The position numbers and the translations under genes are program-made. Source: Cyclobacterium plantarum (lineage in GTDB: Bacteria; Bacteroidota; Bacteroidia; Cytophagales; Cyclobacteriaceae). From it: DNA of 64,000 nt. Shown piece after piece: positions 1 through 8,845 of the stretch; position 1 is the stretch's first letter, and each line of letters begins with the position of its first letter. The stretch covers positions 1 to 64,000 of the forward strand of contig NZ_JAANYN010000018.1 of the NCBI RefSeq assembly GCF_011290685.1. The letters run 5' to 3'. Below the pieces are notes generated by a model that saw only the letters and a list, made by a program, of their open reading frames with translations, did not search any database and was not told where the DNA came from.

Positions 1-127
1 TTTCATAATTAATCAGATTTATACATGGGCATCCCTAAATCGTCGGATTTCGTAGAATTTAATAATCGAACTCAGGTTACCAGAACAAAATGGGCGCATT
101 TTTATCGTAACAGGAGCCAATACAGGC

Positions 128-964
128 TTGGGTTATGAGAATAGCCTATCATTGGCTAAAAAAGGAGCGAAAGTGATTATGGCCTGCCGGAGCCTGAAAA
201 AAGGCAACGCAGCTAGAGAGACCATAAAAAAAGTAGTACCTAAGGCAGATGTAGAAGTGATGCAAATTGATTTAAGTAGTCTGAATGCTGTGCGGAATTT
301 TGCCAAAGCCTATCAATCAAAATATGACCGCTTGGATGTTTTGATTAACAATGCTGGCGTCATGATGCCTCCTTATACCAAGACGAAAGATGGCTATGAA
401 TTACAGTTAGAGGCCAATTTCCTGGGGCATTTCCTTCTTACTGGTTTACTATTGGATACAATCTTAAAAACACCCAATTCCAGGATAGTAAACTTAAGCT
501 CTATCGCTCACAAAAATGGGAAGATCAATTTTGACGACCTGCAAAGCGAGAAAAAGTATTCCGCATCAGCCGCCTATGGTCAGTCCAAGCTGGCATGCTT
601 ACTATTTGCTTTTGAATTACATAGAAGGCTAAAGAAAGCAGGGCATGACCAAACGATATCAACGGCTGCACATCCAGGTATTGCCACTACCGAGTTGGCC
701 AGGCATATGCCCAAATTAGTTTATGGTATTTTGAAATACACAGTGGCTCCACTACTGACGCATGCGCCAAAAGAAGGTGCGATACCTACCCTGGTAGCGG
801 CAATTGGTGATGCAGCAGGGGGTGACTATTTTGGCCCAACAGGATTTCAAGAGTTCAAAGGAAAGCCGGGTAAAGTATCCGGCACAGCATTAGCAAATGA
901 TGAAGATTTGGCAAAACGGCTCTGGGAAGTAGCAGAAGAATTAGTGGGAATGAAATATTTATAA
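128..964 (+). CDS. SDR family oxidoreductase, 5' end damaged
   Basis: This reads as a short-chain dehydrogenase/reductase of the retinol dehydrogenase-like kind, an NAD(P)-dependent oxidoreductase of unknown substrate. The NNAGV motif and the catalytic YGQSK (Y-x-x-x-K) are present. The first start codon in frame is a TTG at 128, but this cuts off the cofactor-binding glycine motif: conserved sequence (PEQNGR, then IVTGANTGLG) continues in frame upstream to about base 80, and an in-frame stop lies at 53-55 with no ATG, GTG or TTG between. The gene therefore seems to have lost its first 10 to 20 codons or suffered a frameshift near base 60-80. It sits beside two other gene remnants, which supports decay. 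The family is sure; function is doubtful. Confidence 0.72.
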   Translation: MGYENSLSLAKKGAKVIMACRSLKKGNAARETIKKVVPKADVEVMQIDLSSLNAVRNFAKAYQSKYDRLDVLINNAGVMMPPYTKTKDGYELQLEANFLGHFLLTGLLLDTILKTPNSRIVNLSSIAHKNGKINFDDLQSEKKYSASAAYGQSKLACLLFAFELHRRLKKAGHDQTISTAAHPGIATTELARHMPKLVYGILKYTVAPLLTHAPKEGAIPTLVAAIGDAAGGDYFGPTGFQEFKGKPGKVSGTALANDEDLAKRLWEVAEELVGMKYL

Positions 965-1010
965 TAGTTGCCGTAATCCAAAGTACTATGATTTTTTTTC
1001 CTCCTTAAAT

Positions 1011-1346
1011 GATCATTTTTTATCCGCCAGTGGAAATGCACGTGCCGAATCGGAAACATTCAATCGTTTTATATCCTTAACACATGGTAAAACAGCAGTG
1101 ATCATTTCACACCGTTTTAGTACCGTAAGGATTGCAGACCGCATTAAGGTCCTCAAGGGAGGAAGCGTATTGGAGATTGGAACACACGAAGAATTGATGG
1201 CAAACGGGCAATTATACTCAGAATTATTCAATTTACAGGCCGCTGGGTATCAGTGGTCCAATTCCAATTTTTTAGTAAACCCGAAGCATCTCTACCTGGC
1301 AACAAAACAGCACCATCGAACAGGAAAACAGGGTCTTCATAATTGA
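1011..1346 (+). pseudogene. ABC exporter ATPase, C-terminal remnant
   Basis: The reading frame resembles the end of the nucleotide-binding domain of an MsbA/MdlB-type ABC exporter. It keeps the stretch after Walker B (ARAESETFNRF), the H-loop (VIISHRFSTVR, switch histidine) and the usual tail (DRIKVLKGGSVLEIGTHEEL). Walker A, the ABC signature, Walker B and the whole membrane domain are missing. The last 25 or so residues before the stop do not look like the family. A GTG at 1098 could start an 82-residue product, but a stable protein is unlikely. It lies between a damaged SDR gene and a sulfatase remnant. The family is clear from the H-loop region; the call as a remnant rests on the missing motifs. 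Confidence 0.7.
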
Positions 1347-1423
1347 TCGGTTTCCGTTTACGCAGTTAAGCACGTATTTAAGGGTGTTGTTTGGGGTCTT
1401 TAATTTCTTAGAAGCTAGTTTAA

Positions 1424-1717
1424 TGGCATATAAAAGTTGATGCACATGACTCCCTTTTGTTCAATCTAAAAAAAGATCCCGGAGAAACAATTTACCCTCA
1501 GGAAAAGCCTGAGAAAACTGCCCGGTACTATTTGCTTGTCAAGCAAATGCTGGATATTGAGCTGATTAAAATCTATCCAAAACAATTTTTGGCTGGCACC
1601 TTGCCTGGCGTAAAAGAACAGGCTCTGCCTGAAATAATGACCAAAATTGAATTAAAAGTACATAAATCTGAAAAAGGAACGATCGCACATCCTACAAGGG
1701 CAATAGTGTGCAATTGA
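1424..1717 (+). pseudogene. Sulfatase C-terminal remnant
   Basis: The frame carries LLFNLKKDPGET, the signature found near the C-terminus of type I sulfatases, where the substrate chain ends and the final helix begins (compare FDLEKDPGENED at the end of the complete sulfatase at 13725-15164). The alkaline phosphatase-like core, the CxPSR/CxPTR formylglycine motif and the metal ligands are absent. The nearest start is a TTG at 1457, inside the conserved part; the frame is open from 1424. The tail (LDIELIKIYPKQF and on) is plausible sulfatase C-terminus, then diverges. I take it as a leftover of a deleted sulfatase gene. Confidence 0.55.
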
Positions 1718-1975
1718 TCAATTCAAGTTCTGTGCATTAAACCTACTACTTTTGAGCTAGCGCACTGGTAATCGTCTTAAAATACCCTACTTTTATAATA
1801 TTTAACCGTTTTCGACTTATATTTCCAATAGATCAGCGGGAGATGGCCAAATTGACTGAAAAATGACCTTCGATGCGGTAGGTATGCAAGTTTGAGCATA
1901 AATGCGGTTGTAGTTCTCATGCTTCAGACAATCGGGTTTCAACAGACTTGTGTAAACGAAAAAGACGCTTAGAAA

Positions 1976-2956
1976 ATGAAAGCCGCAGGATTTATAAAAT
2001 ACGGAAAACCGGAAAAAGTACTTGAAATAAAAGAGGTGGATTTCCCAATACCAGGAAAAGGAGAGGTATTGGTTAGCATTGTGGCTACCGCAATAAATGA
2101 TTACGATTGGAGCCTGGTAAGGGGCAAACCCTACCTCTACCGACTGTTTTTTGGTCTGTTTAAGCCCAAGGCGCAAATCCCCGGTATGGAATTAGCTGGA
2201 ATTGTGCAGGAGGTCGGTTCAGATGTGACCAAATTTACCGTTGGAGATGCTGTTTTTGGGGATATTTCAGCGTTCGGCTTCGGAACTTTTGCCGAATACG
2301 TCTGCATTGATGCCAATGCATTGGAAAAAAAACCAGTTGCCCTGAGTTTCGATGAGGCCACAGCAGTTCCTCATGCATTCTGCCTTGCCATCCAAGCGCT
2401 GCATGACCTGGGAAATATCAAAAAAGGGCAGAAAATCCTAATCAACGGCGGCGGTGGTGGTGTAGGAACCTTTGCCGTGCAGCTGGCCAAGCTGGAAGGT
2501 TGCGTGGTAACCGGAGTTGATTCAGGAGATAAGCTAGAGCAAATGAAGGCAATCGGCTATGATTATGTCGTTGATTACAAGAAAACCAATTTCACAAAAA
2601 GTGGCGAAACCTACGATTTGGTCCTGGATTGCAAAACCAACCAATATCCCTGGTCCTATTTACGGGCTTTATCCCCGAACGGAAAATACGTTACTATTGG
2701 TGGCAAACCGGGCGGATTGATTCAAATGCTCTTTTTTGGCAAACTACTATCCCTATTCTCCTCAAAAAAGCTTCAAATAGTAAGTCTAAAACCCAATAAG
2801 GATTTAGAGGATTTCCTGGAACTTTATCACCAGAAGAAAATTCAGGTCCTCATTGACGGGCCTTATTTACTTGAGAATACCCCGAGACTCATCCAATACT
2901 TCGGAGAAGGAAAGCATCGGGGAAAGGTGGTAATCAGGCCGGGACATGCTGAATAA
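1976..2956 (+). CDS. Zinc-independent medium-chain dehydrogenase (quinone oxidoreductase-like)
   Basis: A 326-residue member of the medium-chain dehydrogenase/reductase superfamily, probably an NAD(P)H-dependent cytosolic enzyme acting on a quinone, enone or aldehyde. The N-terminal GroES-like domain covers about residues 25-125. The nucleotide-binding domain follows with the glycine-rich loop NGGGGGVGTFAVQ at about residue 155-168. I see neither the four-cysteine structural zinc site nor the catalytic Cys/His zinc ligands of alcohol dehydrogenases, which places it with the zinc-independent QOR-like group. The ATG at 1976 gives a standard N-terminus (MKAAGFIKYG). The next gene begins 9 bases after its stop, so the two are probably cotranscribed. 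The substrate is unknown. Confidence 0.88.
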   Translation: MKAAGFIKYGKPEKVLEIKEVDFPIPGKGEVLVSIVATAINDYDWSLVRGKPYLYRLFFGLFKPKAQIPGMELAGIVQEVGSDVTKFTVGDAVFGDISAFGFGTFAEYVCIDANALEKKPVALSFDEATAVPHAFCLAIQALHDLGNIKKGQKILINGGGGGVGTFAVQLAKLEGCVVTGVDSGDKLEQMKAIGYDYVVDYKKTNFTKSGETYDLVLDCKTNQYPWSYLRALSPNGKYVTIGGKPGGLIQMLFFGKLLSLFSSKKLQIVSLKPNKDLEDFLELYHQKKIQVLIDGPYLLENTPRLIQYFGEGKHRGKVVIRPGHAE

Positions 2957-2965
2957 AAATAGACC

Positions 2966-3394
2966 ATGAAACTATTAACACGAAAAACTAACCCAACCGT
3001 CAAGGAGATATTTGAGCGTTATCCTGACCCCGTTCGAGAAAAAATGGCTCGTTTACGGGAATTGGTTATCGAAACTGCCGAAGAAACTGAGGGGGTTGAC
3101 GAACTGGTGGAAACGTTAAAATGGGGCGAACCTAGTTTCCTGACAAAAAATGGCAGCACCATCCGAATGGATTGGAAAACCAAAACACCAGAGCAGTATG
3201 CCTTGTATTTCCAATGCTCGAGTCGCCTGGTGGATACCTTTAGAATGGTATTTGACCGTACCTTTCACTACGAGGGAAATCGGGCCATTATATTTGCAAT
3301 AAACCAGCAAATCCCGGTCCCGGAACTAAAGGAATGCATCAAAGCGGCTTTACGATACCACAGGGTCAAAGACCAACTGACCTTGGGGATTTGA
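2966..3394 (+). CDS. DUF1801 domain protein
   Basis: A 142-residue soluble protein with the look of the DUF1801 (YdhG-like) family: an N-terminal helix (EIFERYPDPVREKMARLRELV), the WGEPSFLTKNGSTIRMDWK core and a C-terminal helix with the ALRYHR ending. The family is related in fold to iron chaperone/frataxin-like proteins, but no function is established for this type. No catalytic residues can be pointed out. It follows the oxidoreductase by 9 bases and so is probably in the same transcript. Confidence 0.82.
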   Translation: MKLLTRKTNPTVKEIFERYPDPVREKMARLRELVIETAEETEGVDELVETLKWGEPSFLTKNGSTIRMDWKTKTPEQYALYFQCSSRLVDTFRMVFDRTFHYEGNRAIIFAINQQIPVPELKECIKAALRYHRVKDQLTLGI

Positions 3395-3453
3395 TTTGAA
3401 GAAATCAACCTGCAGTAAGCCAAAAGCCGGTAGATTCTCCTTATATTCAGGAG

Positions 3454-3990
3454 ATGGACAAAGAAATAGACAAACTACTCACAGCTAAAACAGCTCAAAT
3501 CAAGAAGCTTCAGGACATCGTAAAAAAAGCCATCGAAGATGAAAACCTGATTACTACGAACTTGTTGAATCCTCCAAAGGAAATGCTAACTAGAGGAGAG
3601 AGTATCTCTGATCATGTGGCAAAATTTGGAGGAAGCTGGTCGTTCATCATCCTGTTCTTTACACTATTGGCGGCCTGGATTCTTTTTAACAGCTTGTCTC
3701 CGGCACAGGAAATTTTTGACCCTTATCCCTTCATATTGATGAACCTTATTCTTTCCTGTATTGCCGCCTTACAAGCTCCTGTAATCATGATGAGCCAAAA
3801 CCGGCAGGAAGAAAAAGACAGAAAACGGAGCGAAAACGATTATCTTATTAATTTGAAGGCAGAATTGGAAATTAACGCATTAAATCAAAAAATTGACCTT
3901 ATCATTGAAGAACAAATACAATCATTAATGGATAGTCAGGCAGCGCAGTTGGAAATATTAAAAAGAATAGAAAAGAAGCATCGACAATAA
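3454..3990 (+). CDS. DUF1003 domain membrane protein
   Basis: A 178-residue protein with two predicted membrane helices (about residues 62-80 and 92-113) between a charged N-terminal helix and a long charged C-terminal region rich in E, K and Q that should form a coiled coil. The sequence around the helices (ISDHVAKFGGSWSFI, FDPYPFILMNLILS, SCIAALQAPVIMMSQNRQ) is the DUF1003 signature. The family is widespread in bacteria and of unknown role. The C-terminal tail faces the cytoplasm if the helical hairpin has both ends inside. It follows the DUF1801 gene by 59 bases. Confidence 0.85.
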   Translation: MDKEIDKLLTAKTAQIKKLQDIVKKAIEDENLITTNLLNPPKEMLTRGESISDHVAKFGGSWSFIILFFTLLAAWILFNSLSPAQEIFDPYPFILMNLILSCIAALQAPVIMMSQNRQEEKDRKRSENDYLINLKAELEINALNQKIDLIIEEQIQSLMDSQAAQLEILKRIEKKHRQ

Positions 3991-4554
3991 GCGTTTTTGA
4001 CCAGATCATCGCCGACTGGAAAACCAATTTTGCAATAAATGGAGCGTTCCACAATTTCATCCCGGACTACAAAACCACCCTATAAACCTGCTCCTACCTG
4101 AGGTGAGGATACTTCAGTTAAATGTCTTTAGGTGGAGGTTGAAGGCAGACTAAAAACCTTACTTATCTTCTAAACTTTTGAGTAAAATAGGATCGGTATT
4201 CAACGAAAAAATTTACCCAACTGGCTTAAAAATCAAATAGTGAGGGTAACCTGATTTACTGTTGCTTTATCATAATGGTCAAGAGATTTTAATGCAGGGC
4301 AAAAAGCAAATAAGGGAATTTTATAATAGATCAAATCAGACTGTATTTTTGACTTAATATAAGTAATTTTCCAAACTTAGAACAATCTGAATTTGCCATT
4401 TTCCAACTATTATATTGATTGTTGGGTAAGTTTTAGGCCAGTTGGAGGTTCATCCCTCCAAAAAAAATGTAAATCTCCGTCCACCTCTCGCAATACCTTG
4501 TGATTCCAGGCTTTTCTGGCTAATTTGCCATTATTACTTGCAGACGTTTCACCC
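3991..4554. other. Intergenic region, no clear gene
   Basis: This 564-base stretch is A+T-rich in its second half and holds no convincing gene. One short open frame at 3993-4085 (+) encodes 30 residues (VFDQIIADWKTNFA...) that look protein-like and could be the tail of a lost gene, but I cannot name a family. The promoter of the following DUF1549/DUF1553 operon should lie in the right half; no strong TAxxTTTG element stands out. Confidence 0.5.
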
Positions 4555-7290
4555 ATGAAAAAATCAGGTCTTTTTATTGGATTGGCCAGTTTGCTGCTGG
4601 CGGGAACCATTTTCTTTGCCTTATCCAGAGAAAAGGAGATTGACTTCAGTACGCAGGTAAAGCCCATCCTGAACCAGCACTGCATTTCCTGTCATGGAGG
4701 AGTAAAGAAGAATGCGGGATTCAGCCTGCTTTTTGAAGAAGAAGCCCTGGCTGCCACAGAGTCCGGACATCCTGCCATCGTTCCGGGAGATGCGGGAAGC
4801 AGTGAATTCATCAGCCGGCTAAAACATGAAGACCCTGAATTGCGCATGCCCTATGACAAGCCTCCCCTTAGTCAGGAGGAAATCAAAATCCTTACAGACT
4901 GGGTCAATCAAGGGGCATCTTGGGGCAAGCACTGGGCTTATGAGCCTCCCCAAAAACCAGATGTACCGGAGACCATCCTTCAGGCGGGTTTTTCTTCTGA
5001 ATCCAGTGGTGATTTTTTCCGGAATGACATTGACCATTTCATAGCAGCAGCACTAAAAAACAAGGAACTCCTGCCCTCACCTGAAGCCGATCCCATGACA
5101 ATCCTCAGAAGGCTTAGCCTGGATTTGACAGGACTTCCTCCAGACGAAGAATTGGTTGAAAAATGGGAATCAGGATCCATTACCTATGAAACATTGGTGG
5201 ATGAACTTTTAGCTCATCGCGGTTTTGGAGAAAAATGGGCTTCCTGGTGGCTGGATCTGGCCCGTTATGCAGATACCAAAGGCTATGAGCGGGATGTAGG
5301 CAGGGAAATGTGGGCCTTCCGCGATTGGGTGATCAAAGCATTGAACCAGGACATGCCCTTTGACCAATTCACCATTGAGCAATTGGCGGGAGACCTTTTG
5401 CCTGATCCCAGTTTAGACCAGCTTACCGCAACTGCCTTCCACCGCAATACCATGAACAATGATGAAGGGGGTACTGAGGACGAAGAGTTTAGGGTTGCGG
5501 CAGTAATAGACCGCACCAATACCACCTTTGAGGTTTGGCAGAGCACTACCATGGCTTGCGTGCAATGCCATAGCCATCCTTATGATCCCTTTAAATTTGA
5601 GGATTATTACCAGTCCATGGCTTTTTTCAATAACAGCCGGGACGAGGACACCCATGGAGAGGAACCGAAATTGAAATTTTATCAGGGGGAAGACAGCATT
5701 CAGGTAGCCAATATTAAATCCTGGGTCGGGGAACATGGAAATAAGGACTTGCAGGAAAAAATGGAAAATATCCTGTTATTTCAGGAGCCAAAATACCATG
5801 CACACCTTGCCGAAGACTTTGAAAACGGGGAATTGATCGATACCAAATGGCTAGGGCTCTGGGATGATGGCTCCTGCTATTTTCGGGGAATGAACACCGG
5901 TGGATCGGCCTATATCTACCTGAACTACTGGACAGGAAATGAAGGAAACTTACTGACCATCCGAAAAGGAGGGCCGGAAGGAGAGGTTCTGAGCCAGTTT
6001 CGTCTCGGAAAAACGGATGGCAGGGAAATTCGTCGCTTTCCTATAAAAGACATTCAGGGGGAGGTAGACCTGTATTTCCATATGGAAAATAAAACCCTTG
6101 GTCCCCAGCAAACTACCTCGGCCATTAACTGGATAGCCTTTTTCCCGGATCTGCCGGGTAAAAACCAACCGGGATTCACAGAAACAGAAAAAAGCTTTTT
6201 AGCGCTGCTCAACACAAACACCCCGACGCTCCCCATCATGATTGAAAATCCCGATTACATGAAAAGGGAAACCCGGATTTTTGAAAGGGGCAACTGGCTC
6301 ATGAAGGGTGAAGAGGTAACTCCGGATGTTCCGGAGGTCCTGAATGCCTGGAACCCCGACTGGCCCCGAAACAGACTGGGATTAGCTTACTGGCTGACCA
6401 GTAAGGAAAACCCGCTAACTGCCAGAACCATGGCCAATAGAATCTGGGCCCAATTATTTGGCAGAGGCCTGGTCGCCACCCTTGAGGATATGGGCACACA
6501 ATCCGAACCCCCAAGTCACAGGGAATTGCTGGACTGGCTGGCCATGCGGTTTATGCATGAGCATGACTGGCAGATCAAACCCCTGATCAAGGACATGGTA
6601 CTTTCAGGCACCTACCGGCAATCTTCCCTTTCCTCTGCCGAATTGTATGAGAAAGACCCGGATAATAAATGGTACGCCAGAGGGCCCAGATTCAGGTTAA
6701 GTGCCGAACAAATCCGGGACCAGGCATTGGCAGTGTCCGGTCTGCTGAGCAGCAAAATGTATGGCAAAAGTGTCATGCCGCCACAACCGGAAAATGTATG
6801 GCAAACCGTTTATAATGGAGAGTCCTGGAACACCAGTGAGGGCGAGGATCGCTACCGCAGATCAGTATATACTTACCTGAAAAGGACCAGCCCCTACCCT
6901 TCCTTCATCACCTTTGATGCCGGCAGTAGGGAAGTATGCACCATTGACCGAACCCTTACCAATACCCCCTTGCAGGCTTTGGTGACCATGAATGATCCGG
7001 TTTATCAGGAAGCAGCTTTTCACCTGGCAGTACAAATGCAAAAAATCCCGGAAGATAAACCCATTGCCTGGGCTTATAAAAAGCTACTGCTGCATCCCAT
7101 CAGCCCAAATAAACAGCAACAACTGGAACAGCTGTACCAATATGCCTTGAATGACTTCATTAAAGAGCCCGAAGCCATGGCAGAATGGCTGCAATTTGCG
7201 GAGGAGGAAAGCAAAACACCTGAACTTGCCGCCCTGGCAGTAGTAGCCAATGCGCTGATGAATCTGGACGAATATTTAAACAAATCCTGA
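4555..7290 (+). CDS. DUF1549/DUF1553 protein with cytochrome c-like N-terminal domain
   Basis: A secreted protein of 911 residues of the kind common in Planctomycetes and in some marine Bacteroidota. A signal peptide (MKKSGLFIGLASLLLAG) leads to a PSCyt1 cytochrome c-like domain with C43-I-S-C-H47, a possible heme attachment motif. DUF1549 follows (about 150-370) with a second CVQCH near 335-339 followed by HPYDPF, typical of that domain. A central jelly-roll-like stretch (about 420-550) precedes DUF1553 (about 590-850). The start at ATG 4555 is chosen over 4525 because it begins the signal peptide directly. The DUF1501 gene follows after one base. These pairs often lie in polysaccharide breakdown loci, but their reaction is not established here. 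Confidence 0.9.
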   Translation: MKKSGLFIGLASLLLAGTIFFALSREKEIDFSTQVKPILNQHCISCHGGVKKNAGFSLLFEEEALAATESGHPAIVPGDAGSSEFISRLKHEDPELRMPYDKPPLSQEEIKILTDWVNQGASWGKHWAYEPPQKPDVPETILQAGFSSESSGDFFRNDIDHFIAAALKNKELLPSPEADPMTILRRLSLDLTGLPPDEELVEKWESGSITYETLVDELLAHRGFGEKWASWWLDLARYADTKGYERDVGREMWAFRDWVIKALNQDMPFDQFTIEQLAGDLLPDPSLDQLTATAFHRNTMNNDEGGTEDEEFRVAAVIDRTNTTFEVWQSTTMACVQCHSHPYDPFKFEDYYQSMAFFNNSRDEDTHGEEPKLKFYQGEDSIQVANIKSWVGEHGNKDLQEKMENILLFQEPKYHAHLAEDFENGELIDTKWLGLWDDGSCYFRGMNTGGSAYIYLNYWTGNEGNLLTIRKGGPEGEVLSQFRLGKTDGREIRRFPIKDIQGEVDLYFHMENKTLGPQQTTSAINWIAFFPDLPGKNQPGFTETEKSFLALLNTNTPTLPIMIENPDYMKRETRIFERGNWLMKGEEVTPDVPEVLNAWNPDWPRNRLGLAYWLTSKENPLTARTMANRIWAQLFGRGLVATLEDMGTQSEPPSHRELLDWLAMRFMHEHDWQIKPLIKDMVLSGTYRQSSLSSAELYEKDPDNKWYARGPRFRLSAEQIRDQALAVSGLLSSKMYGKSVMPPQPENVWQTVYNGESWNTSEGEDRYRRSVYTYLKRTSPYPSFITFDAGSREVCTIDRTLTNTPLQALVTMNDPVYQEAAFHLAVQMQKIPEDKPIAWAYKKLLLHPISPNKQQQLEQLYQYALNDFIKEPEAMAEWLQFAEEESKTPELAALAVVANALMNLDEYLNKS

Positions 7291-7291
7291 T

Positions 7292-8797
7292 ATGGATAAA
7301 CTGAAAAAATTGATTGCCGAAAGGCTGGAACGTGAATTACAAGCCAGCACCCGACGTCATTTTGTCAAAAGCTGTGTCAGCGGCATGGGTGGTCTGGCGC
7401 TAGGCTCCATGTTTCTGGGATGCGAGGGACCAAAGAAAAAAAGCGGAGGAGGAATGCAACTTTCGGAAAGGGATTTGAATCCACTGGCTCCCATGGCCCC
7501 TCCACTTTCGCCACAAATTCAGTCCGTAATTTACCTGCATATGGCTGGAGCCCCCTCCCAGCTGGAAATGTTTGACTACAAGCCGGAGCTCCTGAAGCTA
7601 CATAACCAGGAATGTCCCGAATCCTTGCTGGAGGGCAGGAAATTTGCTTTTATCCGGGGAAGGCCGAAACTTCTGGGGCCCCAGGCAAAGTTTGAACAAT
7701 CCGGGGAATCCGGCAATTGGGTCTCTGATTACATGCCTCATTTCAAACAAGTAGTGGATGAGGTGGCTTTCCTGAAAGCCGTTCATACCGATCAGTTCAA
7801 TCACGGGCCTGCACAGCTTTTTATGCAGACAGGCAGTCCGAGGTTGGGCCGCCCAAGTATTGGCTCATGGGTCACCTATGGATTGGGTTCTGAAAACCAA
7901 AACCTGCCTGGCTTTGTGGTGCTTACTTCCGGGGGAAAAACCCCGGATGCGGGAAAAAGTGTTTGGGGAAGTGGTTTTTTACCTTCAGTTTATCAGGGTG
8001 TTCAGTGCCGTTCCAAGGGAGATCCGGTCTTGTACATTGAAGATCCGGATGGGATGAGTAGAAACCTGAAGCGAAAAATGCTGGATGCCATCAACAAAAT
8101 AAATGAAGAAGACTTCCAAACCTATGCGGATCCTGAAATCCTTGCCAGGATCAATCAGTATGAGATGGCTTACCGCATGCAGATAGAAGTCCCTCAGGTG
8201 ATGAACATCAATGATGAACCGGAATACATACAGCAAATGTACGGAACTGAACCCGGTGAGGAATCCTTTGCCAACAACTGCTTGCTGGCCCGAAAAATGG
8301 TAGAAAAGGGCGTACGTTTTGTTCAGCTTTACGATTGGGGCTGGGATGCCCACGGAACAGGTGAGAGCACTGCCATTGACATTGGCATGAAAGAAAAATG
8401 CAGGGAAATTGACAGGCCCATAACGGCTTTGTTGACCGACCTCAAACAAAGGGGGCTGCTGGATCAAACCCTGGTAGTCTGGGGTGGAGAATTTGGCAGG
8501 ACCCCCATGCAGGAAAATAGGGAAGGGAAAACCCAAAGTTTCAAGGGAAGGGACCACCATGTAGACGCTTTTACCATGTGGATGGCAGGCGGCGGCATCA
8601 AAAAAGGCGCTTCCCATGGTCAGACAGATGAAATTGGCTTTTCAGGGGTGGAGGAAAAGGTATCCGTTCATGATGTGCACGCCACCATCCTGCACCTACT
8701 GGGCTTTGACCACGAAAAATTTACCTTTGATTTTCAGGGAAGACCCTTTCGGCTTACAGACGTGGAAGGGGAGATCATCCGGGAAATCCTGGCCTAG
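7292..8797 (+). CDS. DUF1501 domain protein
   Basis: A 501-residue DUF1501 protein, a branch of the alkaline phosphatase/sulfatase-like fold. The N-terminus has a twin-arginine stretch (TRRHFVKSC, residues 20-28) followed by a hydrophobic segment and FLGCEG (cysteine 44), so it may be exported by the Tat route and perhaps lipid-anchored. The core contains AGAPSQLEMFDYKP and, near the C-terminus, VWGGEFGRTPM and GRDHH, which are typical DUF1501 motifs and likely metal ligands. The start at 7292 lies one base after the stop of the DUF1549/DUF1553 gene, so translation is probably coupled. DUF1501 and DUF1553 proteins regularly occur side by side and are thought to work together. Confidence 0.9.
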   Translation: MDKLKKLIAERLERELQASTRRHFVKSCVSGMGGLALGSMFLGCEGPKKKSGGGMQLSERDLNPLAPMAPPLSPQIQSVIYLHMAGAPSQLEMFDYKPELLKLHNQECPESLLEGRKFAFIRGRPKLLGPQAKFEQSGESGNWVSDYMPHFKQVVDEVAFLKAVHTDQFNHGPAQLFMQTGSPRLGRPSIGSWVTYGLGSENQNLPGFVVLTSGGKTPDAGKSVWGSGFLPSVYQGVQCRSKGDPVLYIEDPDGMSRNLKRKMLDAINKINEEDFQTYADPEILARINQYEMAYRMQIEVPQVMNINDEPEYIQQMYGTEPGEESFANNCLLARKMVEKGVRFVQLYDWGWDAHGTGESTAIDIGMKEKCREIDRPITALLTDLKQRGLLDQTLVVWGGEFGRTPMQENREGKTQSFKGRDHHVDAFTMWMAGGGIKKGASHGQTDEIGFSGVEEKVSVHDVHATILHLLGFDHEKFTFDFQGRPFRLTDVEGEIIREILA

Positions 8798-8845
8798 CAA
8801 AAAACCCCATAAACAAACCTATTCAAACCATTTACCTGACTCCCA

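Noticed and set aside
4525-4554. Alternative earlier start of the DUF1549/DUF1553 protein
   Set aside because: It would add ten residues before a complete signal peptide that starts at 4555.
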